Source of the DNA: JBBTQJ01 sp038065755
GTDB taxonomy: Bacteria; Patescibacteriota; Minisyncoccia; Minisyncoccales; Staskawiczbacteraceae
Direction of reading: 5' to 3'
Assembly: GCA_038065755.1 (NCBI GenBank)
Contig: JBBTQJ010000015.1
Coordinates: 1 to 45,171 of the forward strand
Length of the DNA: 45,171 nucleotides
The notes under the pieces: generated by a model
What the model was told of the DNA's origin: nothing
Database searches by the model: none
Seen by the model: only the letters and a program-made list of their open reading frames with translations
Made by a program: the position numbers and the translations under genes
Part shown: positions 15,055-23,417 of the stretch, piece by piece
Layout: each line of letters begins with the position of its first letter
How positions within the stretch are numbered: position 1 is the first letter of the stretch

Positions 15055-15069
15055 CACCTCCTTTCTTTA
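15055..15069 (-). promoter_or_regulatory. Extended Shine-Dalgarno-like sequence, copy 1
   Basis: Minus strand TAAAGAAAGGAGGTG, continuing ATCAGC. The + strand of this stretch resembles the conserved 16S rRNA 3' end (GATCACCTCCTTTCT), so the transcript could pair with the anti-Shine-Dalgarno tail over 13 or more bases. No start codon is correctly spaced. Confidence 0.65.
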
Positions 15070-15089
15070 TATTGAACGTGCTAATTTAG

Positions 15090-15118
15090 AGTATATCTCT
15101 TTTAAAAAACAAAGTCAA
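15090..15118 (-). promoter_or_regulatory. Near-consensus promoter of the 14.6-15.1 kb islet
   Basis: Minus strand TTGACT (15118-15113), spacer exactly 17, TATACT (15095-15090). Start expected near 15083, leaving a leader of about 175 bases before the ATG at 14907. Confidence 0.8.
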
Positions 15119-15126
15119 ATTTTGTT

Positions 15127-15531
15127 TTAATTTAATAAATAATTGTTTTTAAGTTCTTTATTAATTTTTAAATAATCGGGGATTGTTTTTTCCACCAAAT
15201 TCCAAAACTTATAAGAATGATTGAATTCCGCTAAATGACAAAGCTCGTGAACCACAAGATAGTCAGCCAGTTTATTTTCTAAAAAAACAATTTTATAATT
15301 AAAGTTCAAGTTTCTTTTTTTAGAACAGCTTCCCCACCTTGTCTTTTGATTTTTAATTCTTACTTTGTAAAACTTAAATTTGTAAAACGCGTTAAATTTG
15401 CCAATTTTTTCTTCAACAATTTTTCGCGCCCGCTCTTTATTTTTTAAAAAATTATTTCTGCCGCCTGCCTTTCTTCGGGGTTTTGACAGACGCCTAATTT
15501 TTCTTTTAAAAATTATAATATATTTTTTCAT
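15127..15531 (-). CDS. YgjP-like (M48-type) metallopeptidase
   Basis: The 134-residue protein carries the zinc motif as VVHELCHLAEFNHSYKFW, where HELCH supplies two His and the catalytic Glu and the NHS His completes the site, as in the YgjP/WLM/SprT-like metalloprotease group. The upstream segment KNQKTRWGSCSKKRNLNFN is also diagnostic (W-G-S-C-S). It is shorter than the usual 170-230 residues: the N-terminal part is reduced to a basic stretch (KRKIRRLSKPRRKAGGR). Substrate unknown. It faces the islet at 14.6-15.1 kb downstream and pth divergently upstream. Confidence 0.88.
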   Translation of the reverse strand: MKKYIIIFKRKIRRLSKPRRKAGGRNNFLKNKERARKIVEEKIGKFNAFYKFKFYKVRIKNQKTRWGSCSKKRNLNFNYKIVFLENKLADYLVVHELCHLAEFNHSYKFWNLVEKTIPDYLKINKELKNNYLLN

Positions 15532-15631
15532 AATATAGATTATTCATCATAAACTAAAAAATGCAAAAAGAAAATTTGAAAAATTTAGATAAAAAGAGTA
15601 AATTAAAATAAACAATAAAATTTAAAATTTT

Positions 15632-16216
15632 ATGATTATAATAATCGGACTGGGGAATCCCGGCGAAAAATTTAAAAACACCAGGCATAATGCCGGCTTT
15701 ATGGTTTTAGATAGTTTTGCAAAAGAAAATGATTTTCCGGAATTTAAAATACAAAAAAAATATAACGCCTTAGTTTCAGAGAATATTATAAACGAACAAA
15801 AAATTTTGTTGGCAAAGCCTCAGACTTTTATGAATGAATCGGGAAAAACCGCTAAAAAAATTTTAAAAAATAATAAATCAGAGACAGACAACCTTATCGT
15901 AGTTCACGATGATATTGATTTGCCTGTTGGAAAAATAAAAATAGTTAAAGAAAGGGGCTCAGCCGGCCACAAAGGAGTAGAATCAATAATCAAAAACATC
16001 GGCAATAACGGATTAATAAGATTTCGCCTAGGCATAAATCAAAAACAGTACCACCGACCCATCGGTGGTACTAAAAAAGCAAAAGAGGTTGTGCTTGAAA
16101 AATTTTCAAAAGACGAACAAAAAATAATAGACCAAGCAATCCAAAAAACCGCCAGCGCTCTCAATTTTATAATAAAAAACGGCCTAGAAAAAGCCATGAA
16201 TGAGTACAATAAATAA
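15632..16216 (+). CDS. pth: Peptidyl-tRNA hydrolase
   Basis: Pth releases peptides from prematurely dropped peptidyl-tRNA. The 194-residue protein begins MIIIIGLGNPGEKFKNTRHN with catalytic His19 and conserved Asn9, and contains LAKPQTFMNESG and VVHDDIDLPVGKIK, all hallmark motifs. Residues 139-147 (in NQKQYHRPIGGT) are coded by an inverted repeat with 11-base arms. The loop from LGI to the strand VVLEKFS is about six residues longer than in Bacillus Pth, suggesting the palindrome was inserted in frame. The last 17 bases overlap the start of mfd, so the two are probably translated together. Confidence 0.95.
   Translation: MIIIIGLGNPGEKFKNTRHNAGFMVLDSFAKENDFPEFKIQKKYNALVSENIINEQKILLAKPQTFMNESGKTAKKILKNNKSETDNLIVVHDDIDLPVGKIKIVKERGSAGHKGVESIIKNIGNNGLIRFRLGINQKQYHRPIGGTKKAKEVVLEKFSKDEQKIIDQAIQKTASALNFIIKNGLEKAMNEYNK
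16047..16072. repeat. In-frame inverted repeat inside pth
   Basis: AGTACCACCGA and TCGGTGGTACT form a perfect 11-bp stem around CCCA. It encodes a loop where the protein is longer than homologues. Confidence 0.9.
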
Positions 16217-18206
16217 AATAAATCAGGTGTTGATAGTTAGCATTACCCCCTATTTTTTAGATAAGGAGGTTTTTTGGTTTCAAGAAAATTTAGAAGAAAT
16301 TTTGCGGGCAAGTAAAACCCAGTCCTTTTTTCAGGACAATATTATTTTTTTAAAAACCGGCTATGATTGTAATTTCTCTAATTTATTGAGAAAAATAGAC
16401 GAAATGGGATATGAAAGGGTTTTTAAAATTCAAGAGCAGGGGGAGTTTTCGCAAAGAGGCGGAGTTATTGATATTTTTCCCGTCAACTTAATCCATGCAA
16501 TAAGGTTGGATTTCTTGGGAAACAAAATTGACTCAATAAAACTGCTTGACACAGAAATAAAAGACGAAAAAAGGGCGAGAGATATTTTAAAAAACAGGCT
16601 AAAATCGCAAAAAATCTTTTCTGATATTAAAAATTTAAAACCGGGAGATTATTTAACGCACTTAGACCACGGAATTGGAAAGTTTGTCGGGTTTGAAGAA
16701 TTTTCAATTTCAAAATCTAAATTTCAAAACAATTTTAAAATTAAAATTTCAAATGACGAAAAACAAAAATATTATGTTTTAGAATATGCCAGCGAAGACA
16801 AATTATATGTGCCACTGGGTTTAGAAAGAAAACTTTCAAGATATGTGGGGTTTGCAGACCCCAAGATTTCTCGGCTGGGATCTAATTTGTGGCAAAAAAC
16901 AAAAAGAAAAATAAAAGAAGGGGTAGAAAAATTAGCCAAAGAACTTTTGGATTTATACGCAAAAAAAGAAATTGCGAAAAGAACTCCTTATTTGCAAGAC
17001 AAAGAATTAGAAGAACAATTACGGTCTTCTTTTATATACGAAGAAACACCAGACCAAACGCAGGCCATTGAAGATATTAAAAAAGACCTAATCAAAGAAA
17101 CGCCAATGGACAGGATTGTTTGCGGAGATGTTGGTTTTGGAAAAACAGAAATAGCCATAAGAACCGCCCTGCTGGCCGTTGCAAACAACAGGCAGACAGC
17201 CCTAATATGCCCCACAACAATCTTGGCCAACCAGCATTTTAATAACTTTAAAGAAAGATTTAAAAAATTTCCTGTCCAAGTAGCCATGCTCTCAAGACTT
17301 CAGAGTAAAAAAGAGCAAAAAAAAATAATTGAAAATTTAAAAGGGGGGAAAATAGATATTATTATCGGCACGCACAGAATTTTGTCTTCTGACGTAGGGT
17401 TTAAAAATTTGCAATTATTGATTATTGACGATGAACAGCGATTTGGAGTAAAACAAAAAGAAAAATTAAGACAGCTTAAATTGTCTTTAGATGTTTTAAG
17501 CCTGTCGGCCACTCCTATCCCAAGAACCATATATCTAGCGCTTTCTTCTTTTAAAAATATAAGTCTTATTCAAACTCCGCCCAAAGGCAGAATAGCCATA
17601 AACACGCAGGTTTTGCCGTATAATTCAAAAATTATAAAAGAAGCGATAAAATTTGAACTAAAAAGGAATGGCCAGGTTTATTTTTTGCACAACAGAGTCC
17701 AAACCATTGAAAAAACAAAACAGGAATTGCAAAAATTAATTCCCGAAGCAAAAATAGCCGCAATCCACGGAAAGATGCCAGAAAAACAATTGATAAAAAC
17801 AATGAGTGGCTTTTCTCGTCGGGACATTGATGTTTTGGTGGCCACTACAATTATTGAAAACGGGTTAGATTTTCCTAATGTAAACACTATAATAATAGAA
17901 AACGCTTTAAAACTGGGCCTTTCTCAGGCGCACCAGATAAGGGGAAGAGTCGGCAGATCAAATATAGAAAGTTTTGCTTATATGTTTTTTTATAAAAAAA
18001 ATATTACGCCCTTGGCCAAAGAAAGATTAAAAACATTGGAAGACGAAAAAGAATTGGGGGCTGGTTACAGAATTGCAATTAAAGATTTGGAATTAAGAGG
18101 GGCCGGCAATATTTTGGGCAAAGAGCAATCGGGCGCCATAAACAAAATCGGGCTTAATTTATATTGCCAAGTTCTTTCTGAAGCAGTTGAAAAACTAAGG
18201 CAATAA
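16200..18206 (+). CDS. mfd: Transcription-repair coupling factor Mfd, shortened at both ends
   Basis: Mfd removes stalled RNA polymerase and recruits UvrA. This 668-residue form compares with about 1150 in E. coli. It keeps domain 1b (GYERVFKIQEQGEFSQRGGVIDIFP), the polymerase-interacting CarD-like domain (PGDYLTHLDHGIGKFVGFE, YASEDKLYVPLGLERKLSRYVG) and both helicase lobes (Walker A GDVGFGKT, motif III SATPIPRT, motif VI HQIRGRVGRS). Most of domains 1a and 2, and the C-terminal domain 7 after LNLYCQVLSEAVEKLRQ, are absent. Walker B reads DDEQRFG instead of the usual DEEQ/DEEH, so the catalytic Glu position is Asp. UvrA recruitment through domain 2 is doubtful. The start overlaps pth by 17 bases; the stop lies 3 bases before a 160-bp MITE-like element. 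Confidence 0.88.
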   Translation: MSTINKINQVLIVSITPYFLDKEVFWFQENLEEILRASKTQSFFQDNIIFLKTGYDCNFSNLLRKIDEMGYERVFKIQEQGEFSQRGGVIDIFPVNLIHAIRLDFLGNKIDSIKLLDTEIKDEKRARDILKNRLKSQKIFSDIKNLKPGDYLTHLDHGIGKFVGFEEFSISKSKFQNNFKIKISNDEKQKYYVLEYASEDKLYVPLGLERKLSRYVGFADPKISRLGSNLWQKTKRKIKEGVEKLAKELLDLYAKKEIAKRTPYLQDKELEEQLRSSFIYEETPDQTQAIEDIKKDLIKETPMDRIVCGDVGFGKTEIAIRTALLAVANNRQTALICPTTILANQHFNNFKERFKKFPVQVAMLSRLQSKKEQKKIIENLKGGKIDIIIGTHRILSSDVGFKNLQLLIIDDEQRFGVKQKEKLRQLKLSLDVLSLSATPIPRTIYLALSSFKNISLIQTPPKGRIAINTQVLPYNSKIIKEAIKFELKRNGQVYFLHNRVQTIEKTKQELQKLIPEAKIAAIHGKMPEKQLIKTMSGFSRRDIDVLVATTIIENGLDFPNVNTIIIENALKLGLSQAHQIRGRVGRSNIESFAYMFFYKKNITPLAKERLKTLEDEKELGAGYRIAIKDLELRGAGNILGKEQSGAINKIGLNLYCQVLSEAVEKLRQ

Positions 18207-18209
18207 AAT

Positions 18210-18369
18210 AGACCTGTTGCGAAATAAGATTAGCAAGCGAAATAAAGCAATTTTTAGCGAAAATTTGGAAAAACGAGGAGGTTTATACAGGGTATAAGCC
18301 GACGAGTTTTTATAAATTTGCAGCAAAAATTGCAAATTGCAGCGCGAATTCTTATTTCGCAACAGGTCT
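18210..18369 (+). mobile_element. 160-bp MITE-like element, copy 2 (after mfd)
   Basis: It has the same terminal inverted repeats (AGACCTGTTGCGAAATAAGA) as copy 1, the same length and central hairpin, and lies in the same orientation relative to the upstream gene. TA flanks the inner core on both sides, compatible with a TA-type target. No open frame of note; GAGGAGGT sits in the central conserved block but is followed by no gene. Confidence 0.85.
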
Positions 18370-18381
18370 AATATATAAAAA

Positions 18382-18411
18382 TTGCAAATGCCACGCTTAT
18401 TCTGATATAGT
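18382..18411 (+). promoter_or_regulatory. Promoter of topA-rel operon
   Basis: TTGCAA (18382-18387), spacer 18, TATAGT (18406-18411), 26 bases before the topA ATG. Confidence 0.45.
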
Positions 18412-18436
18412 ATAGTTAAACAGAAATAAAAATTTT

Positions 18437-20464
18437 ATGGATTTAATTATAGTGGAAAGCCCCACAAAATCTAAAACCCTGCAATCGTTTTTAGGAAAAG
18501 ACTATAAAGTTTTGTCGTCTTTTGGACATGTAAGAGATTTGCCAAAAGGAGAACTTGGAGTAGACGTTGAAAATAACTTTGAACCAAAATATATTGTGCC
18601 CACAAAAGCCAAAAAAACAGTTTCTTTGCTAAAAAAAGAGTCTTCATCGGCTGACAGCACCATTTTGGCAACCGACGAAGACAGAGAGGGTGAAGCAATT
18701 GCCTGGCACTTAGCAGAAGCATTAAAATTGAAAAACCCAAAAAGAATTGTCTTTCACGAAATAACCAAAGAAGCCATTCAAAAAGCATTAAAAAATCCAA
18801 GAAGCATTGATATAAATATGGTAAACGCCCAGCAGGCAAGAAGAATTTTAGACAGGATTGTTGGCTATAAGCTGTCTCCTTTTTTATGGAAAAAGGTGGC
18901 AAAGGGCCTGTCGGCAGGAAGGGTGCAATCTGTGGCTGTAAAATTTGTTGTTGACAGAGAAAGAGAAATAGAAAAATTTATACCGCAAGAATATTGGAGC
19001 GTTGAGGCTGCGCTTGAAAAAAATAAAAAAGAATTTACCGCTTTTTTGGCCAAAAAAAATAAAGAGCCAATAACAAGGCTTGAAATAAAAAACAAAAAAG
19101 AGGCAGATAAAATTTTAGAGGATTTAAAAAATGCAAATTATGTAATAGAAAATGTTGAAAAAAAAGAAACCAAAAAAAATCCTTTTCCGCCCTTTACAAC
19201 AAGCGCCTTGCAGCAATCTGCTTGGCAGAGATTTCATTTCCCAGCTAAAACAACAATGCAAACGGCCCAGCGGCTTTACGAACAGGGGTTTATCAGCTAT
19301 CACAGGACAGATTCTTTAAATTTATCTGAAACATCTTTGTTTGCCGCTAAAAAATTTATTGCAGAAAGCTTCGGCATTAATTATTGGGCGGGAAAATTAA
19401 TAAGGTATAAAGCTAATAAAAACGCCCAAGAAGCCCATGAGGCCATAAGGCCGACCATTGCCAGCAGAACACCAGAATCATTAAAAAATACAGATTCAAG
19501 GCAGTTGAAATTATATACTATTATATGGCAAAGATTTATTGCCTGCCAAATGTCGCCGGCTTTATTTGATTCTGTTTCTTCTGATATTAAAGCTAATAAT
19601 TATACATTCCGCGCAAACGGTCAAACATTAAAATTTGATGGCTTCTTAAAGATCTACCCGGTAAAGTTTGAAGAAAAAGAGCTACCCGGTTTAGAAAAAA
19701 ATGATAATTTAAACCTTATAAAATTAACTCCTTCTCAACATTTTACAGAGCCCCCCGCAAGATATACCGAAGCAAGTTTAATTAAAATTTTAGAAAAAAA
19801 CGGCATAGGCAGGCCCTCTACATATGCCCCCACCCTGTCTACCATACAGGAAAGAAATTATGTTGCAAAGAATGACCAAAAAAGATTTTTCCCAAATGAA
19901 ATGGGAATAATAGTCAATGATATTTTGGCGCAAAATTTTCCGCAAATAGTTGATATTGATTTTACGGCTAAAATGGAAAAAGAATTAGACGAAATAGCTG
20001 AAAAAAAAGACACTTGGATAAAAACATGCAAAGATTTTTATGTTCCCTTTGCCAAAAATTTAGAAGAAAAATACAAAGAAGTAAAAAAAGAAAACACAGA
20101 CATCAAAACAGATAAAATTTGCCCGAGGTGCGCGAAACCAATGGTAGAAAAACTGGGAAGATTCGGCAGGTTTTACGCATGCGCCGGTTTTCCGGATTGC
20201 AAATACACAGAATCTTTAGAGTCGGTTGATTTGGGAATTATTTGTCCAAGGTGCAAGGTCGGTAAAATAGTTGTCAGAAAAAGCAAAAGAGGAAAAATTT
20301 TTTACGGCTGCGACCTTTATCCAAAATGCGATTTTGCCTTATGGGACAAGCCCGTAAATGAATTTTGCAAAAAATGCGGTTCTATTTTGGTAGAAACAAA
20401 AAATAAGCAAATAAAGTGCGGTAATAAAGAATGCAAACAATCAACGCCATCAGAAAAATTATAG
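18437..20464 (+). CDS. topA: DNA topoisomerase I
   Basis: This type IA enzyme relaxes negative supercoils. The 675-residue protein has the TOPRIM start (IIVESPTKSKTLQSFLG), the acidic triad segment LATDEDREGEAIAWHL, GLSAGRVQSVAVK, and the active-site Tyr288 in GFISYHRTDS. The C-terminus carries zinc-ribbon modules: CPRC...CAGFPDC, CPRC...CDLYPKC and a third CKKC...CGNKEC. Domain order is that of bacterial TopA. The gene overlaps rel by 34 bases in another frame, and both probably belong to one operon with the glycosyltransferase downstream. Confidence 0.97.
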   Translation: MDLIIVESPTKSKTLQSFLGKDYKVLSSFGHVRDLPKGELGVDVENNFEPKYIVPTKAKKTVSLLKKESSSADSTILATDEDREGEAIAWHLAEALKLKNPKRIVFHEITKEAIQKALKNPRSIDINMVNAQQARRILDRIVGYKLSPFLWKKVAKGLSAGRVQSVAVKFVVDREREIEKFIPQEYWSVEAALEKNKKEFTAFLAKKNKEPITRLEIKNKKEADKILEDLKNANYVIENVEKKETKKNPFPPFTTSALQQSAWQRFHFPAKTTMQTAQRLYEQGFISYHRTDSLNLSETSLFAAKKFIAESFGINYWAGKLIRYKANKNAQEAHEAIRPTIASRTPESLKNTDSRQLKLYTIIWQRFIACQMSPALFDSVSSDIKANNYTFRANGQTLKFDGFLKIYPVKFEEKELPGLEKNDNLNLIKLTPSQHFTEPPARYTEASLIKILEKNGIGRPSTYAPTLSTIQERNYVAKNDQKRFFPNEMGIIVNDILAQNFPQIVDIDFTAKMEKELDEIAEKKDTWIKTCKDFYVPFAKNLEEKYKEVKKENTDIKTDKICPRCAKPMVEKLGRFGRFYACAGFPDCKYTESLESVDLGIICPRCKVGKIVVRKSKRGKIFYGCDLYPKCDFALWDKPVNEFCKKCGSILVETKNKQIKCGNKECKQSTPSEKL

Positions 20465-22170
20465 GAAAAAGCGAAAATCCGAAATTAATCGCGGATGTTT
20501 TTGAATTTTCAAAGCAAGCCTATAAAGAAAAATTCCGAGCTTCCGGCGAAAACTATATTGAACACGCCACAAGGGTGGCTTCTATCTTAAGCCGCATGGG
20601 GCTTGATGTTGTGACTATTGCGGCCGCTTTGTTGCATGATATAGCCGACGATATGCCAATGTCTTCCCAAAAAATCCAGCTTTATGAGATTGAAAAAAAG
20701 TTTGGCAAAGAAATTGCATATTTGGTGGAAAAAATTTCAGGGCTTCCCAAAATCCGCTATTCTTTAACAATAAATATAAATGAAAAAAAACTCTTTACCA
20801 AAGAAAAAATTGAAAACTTAAGAAAAATGTTTCTTGCTTTGGCCGAGGATTTAAGGGTGGTATTAATAGAGCTTGTTTCCCGTCTTGACGGATTAAACTC
20901 CCTGAGCCACCTGGCAGAAAACCAGCAAAAACTATATGCCCTAGAAACATTAGAAATTTTTGTGCCCGTAGCCAACAGATTAGGATTGGCAGAAATCAGA
21001 AGAAGGCTTGAAGATTTGTCTTTTTATTATTTGTTCCCGGAAAAATTTAAATGGATAGAAATAAATATCAAAGAACCTTTTGAAAAAAGAGAAATATATC
21101 TTAAAAAATTCATACCCCGTTTAAAAAAAATATTAAAATCTGAAAGAATAAAATTTTTAGACATAAATTGGAGAGCAAAGTCATATTGGAGCACCTATCA
21201 AAAACTCATAAAGAAAGATATGAATTTTGAAAAAATCCATGATTTATTGGCTTTAAGAATAATAGTCAAAGACATTCAAGACTGTTATAGGGTTCTGGGG
21301 GTAATACATAAATATTACCAGCCCATTTCAGAAGAAATTAACGATTATATAGCTAAACCCAAGGTTAATGGATACAGGTCTTTGCATACTACGATTTTCA
21401 GCGATAAAGAAAAAACAACTGAAATCCAAATCAGGACAGATCAAATGCACAAAGAGGCGGAATACGGCGTCTGCGCGCATTGGTCATATAAAGAAAAAAT
21501 TGATATAGAAAGAGAAAAAGATAAATTTGTCTGGACAAAAAAAATCCCCGAATTCTGGAAAACGTTTAAAATTGATTTCTTTTCAAAGCAGGTTTTCACT
21601 TTTACTCCAAAGGGAGATGTGGTTGTTTTGCCAAAAGGGGCCACTCCCATTGATTTTGCCTATGCAATCCACTCAGAAATTGGAAACCGTTGCGAATTAT
21701 CAAAAATAGGAGAAAAAATCGTGCCTCTTTCTCATTGCTTGGAAAACGGAGATATTGTAAAAATTATAACAAACAAAAAGAAAAAACCCTCTCCAGACTG
21801 GTTAAGATTTGTTAAAACAAACATGGCCAGGTCGCACATTAAAAAAGAAACCGAGAGGGAAGAGCCTTTGTTTAATTTTCCTATTCCTGTTTTTATAAAA
21901 AAGAAAATACTTGAAATTTCAGAAAAGGTTAAAAAGAAAAAAAGCGAGAAGGAACTGATAAAAAAAGAAGGCCCGAAGCAAATTTATTTAGCCGGCCAAA
22001 AAGGCATGCTAATTACAAAAGCAAAGTGTTGCAATCCAGGTCCAGAAGATAAAGTAAGGGCATATATTACAAAACATAGGTCTGCTGTTTTGCACAGAAC
22101 AGCCTGCGAAAACTTTAAAAAATTGGCAGAAAATTCGCCAGACAGGGTAATTAACGCTTCGTGGGAATAA
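20431..22170 (+). CDS. rel: RelA/SpoT-family (p)ppGpp synthetase/hydrolase
   Basis: The protein controls the stringent response. Order of domains over 579 residues: HD hydrolase (YIEHATRVASIL, AALLHDIADD, residues about 40-170), synthetase (NFEKIHDLLALRIIV, KPKVNGYRSLHTTIF, EIQIRT, residues about 230-345), TGS (VFTFTPKGDVVVLPKGATP, about 390-450) and a zinc/CC-type domain (KCCNPGPEDKVRAYIT, HRTAC). The terminal ACT/RRM domain of the usual 730-residue proteins is missing. In the hydrolase the ED pair following HD is DD (HDIADD versus HDVVEDT), a conservative change that leaves hydrolase activity uncertain. The chosen start lies inside topA; no later Met fits the domain better. Confidence 0.93.
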   Translation: MQTINAIRKIIGKSENPKLIADVFEFSKQAYKEKFRASGENYIEHATRVASILSRMGLDVVTIAAALLHDIADDMPMSSQKIQLYEIEKKFGKEIAYLVEKISGLPKIRYSLTININEKKLFTKEKIENLRKMFLALAEDLRVVLIELVSRLDGLNSLSHLAENQQKLYALETLEIFVPVANRLGLAEIRRRLEDLSFYYLFPEKFKWIEINIKEPFEKREIYLKKFIPRLKKILKSERIKFLDINWRAKSYWSTYQKLIKKDMNFEKIHDLLALRIIVKDIQDCYRVLGVIHKYYQPISEEINDYIAKPKVNGYRSLHTTIFSDKEKTTEIQIRTDQMHKEAEYGVCAHWSYKEKIDIEREKDKFVWTKKIPEFWKTFKIDFFSKQVFTFTPKGDVVVLPKGATPIDFAYAIHSEIGNRCELSKIGEKIVPLSHCLENGDIVKIITNKKKKPSPDWLRFVKTNMARSHIKKETEREEPLFNFPIPVFIKKKILEISEKVKKKKSEKELIKKEGPKQIYLAGQKGMLITKAKCCNPGPEDKVRAYITKHRSAVLHRTACENFKKLAENSPDRVINASWE

Positions 22171-22173
22171 TTT

Positions 22174-23259
22174 ATGAAAAAAAATTCTCTAAAGATTGCC
22201 GTTATAGCTCCTCCCCTTACAACCGTTCCGCCAAAAGGACATGGAGGAACTGAAAGAATTGCTTATGAAATGGCAGAGGGTTTTAAAAAGAGAAACCACA
22301 AAGTGGCGCTTTTTGGCGCAGGATCATGCAAAACCTCAACTAAATTTATCCAAATTTTAAAACAAACAATAGAAGAAAGAAAAAATGATATTGCTTTTAC
22401 AGAATCATTCAGGCTATTAAGAGTAGAAACTATCTATTTGGCAAAAATAATAAAAATAATTTTAAAAAAAGAAAAAAAATTTGATGTTATTTTTAATCAT
22501 TCAAAAAATAATTATCTTTTTTTGCCTCTAACTCCTTTTATTAAAATTCCTATTATAAATATTCTCCATCTGCCACTTTTTAAGGAGGCAGAAGAGTTTT
22601 ATTCTAAATTCAAAAATTCTAATATTATAACTGTTTCTAATAGTCAAAGAAAGGGATTTTCTAGAATCAAATATTTGGCCACCGTTTATAACGGTGTCAA
22701 CGCTGAAAAATTTAAACTATCTAAAAAACCAAAAAATTATTTTTTGTTTTTAGGGGTAATGGGGTGTCACAAAAACCCAAAAGACGCAATACTGGCGGCA
22801 AAAAAGGCTAATGTCAAATTGATTTTAGCGGGCGGAAAAATAAGAGAACCGTATTTTTCAAAAGAAATAAAACCGTTAATTGACGGAAAAAAAATTAATT
22901 ACATAGGTGAAATTACTTCAGAAAAAAAGAAAATCAATCTTTTAAAAAATGCCAGGGCTCTTCTTTTTCCAATAAAATGGCCTGAACCTTTTGGGCTGGT
23001 AACAATTGAAGCAATGGCCTGCGGAACCCCGGTGATTGCTTACCCCAATGGAGCTGTGCCTGAAATTGTTGAAAATAAAAAAACTGGTTTCATTGTAAAA
23101 AATGTTTTTGAAATGGCAAAAGCAATAAAAAAAATCGGTGAAATTGATAGAAAAAAATGCAGAAAAAGAGTTGAAAATTTTTTTTCAATAGAAAAAATGA
23201 TTGATAAATACGAAAAAATCGCTTTTAAAATAGTTGAAAAAAACAAGAAAACAAGATAG
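22174..23259 (+). CDS. Glycosyltransferase family 4
   Basis: The 361-residue GT-B enzyme has the N-terminal donor-loop pattern KGHGGTERIAYEMAEGF and the C-terminal nucleotide-sugar motif PEPFGLVTIEAMACGTPVIAY with the EX7E-type Glu pair, both typical of GT4 proteins. No membrane segment is evident; it would act at the inner face of the membrane or in the cytoplasm on an unknown lipid or glycan acceptor. It starts 4 bases after rel and ends 15 bases before tRNA-Leu, so these may be co-transcribed up to the terminator at 23363. Confidence 0.9.
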   Translation: MKKNSLKIAVIAPPLTTVPPKGHGGTERIAYEMAEGFKKRNHKVALFGAGSCKTSTKFIQILKQTIEERKNDIAFTESFRLLRVETIYLAKIIKIILKKEKKFDVIFNHSKNNYLFLPLTPFIKIPIINILHLPLFKEAEEFYSKFKNSNIITVSNSQRKGFSRIKYLATVYNGVNAEKFKLSKKPKNYFLFLGVMGCHKNPKDAILAAKKANVKLILAGGKIREPYFSKEIKPLIDGKKINYIGEITSEKKKINLLKNARALLFPIKWPEPFGLVTIEAMACGTPVIAYPNGAVPEIVENKKTGFIVKNVFEMAKAIKKIGEIDRKKCRKRVENFFSIEKMIDKYEKIAFKIVEKNKKTR

Positions 23260-23274
23260 AATAAATATAATTAA

Positions 23275-23358
23275 GCCGCGGTGGCGGAATTGGCAGACGC
23301 AATGGATTCAAAATCCATCGTTCGCAAGGACATGTGGGTTCAACTCCCACCCGCGGCA
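23275..23358 (+). tRNA. tRNA-Leu (anticodon CAA)
   Basis: The acceptor stem GCCGCGG pairs with CCGCGGC. The anticodon stem ATGGA/TCCAT encloses loop TTCAAAA, giving anticodon CAA. A long variable arm (cgttcgcaaggacatg) and the T arm TGGGTTCAACTCCCA mark it as class II, as expected for Leu. Discriminator A73; the 3' CCA is not encoded (ACA follows). leuS, its synthetase, is at 32724-35159. Confidence 0.97.
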
Positions 23359-23362
23359 CAAT

Positions 23363-23397
23363 AAAAAAATTGGGACGTCCGACGTCCCAATTTTTTT
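23363..23397 (+). terminator. Terminator after tRNA-Leu
   Basis: A 16-bp perfect stem (AAAAAAATTGGGACGT with its complement) around CCG followed by a T run. It also lies past the stop of uppP on the other strand and can serve both. Confidence 0.9.
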
Positions 23398-23417
23398 TAT
23401 ATATTGTTCAACATTAT

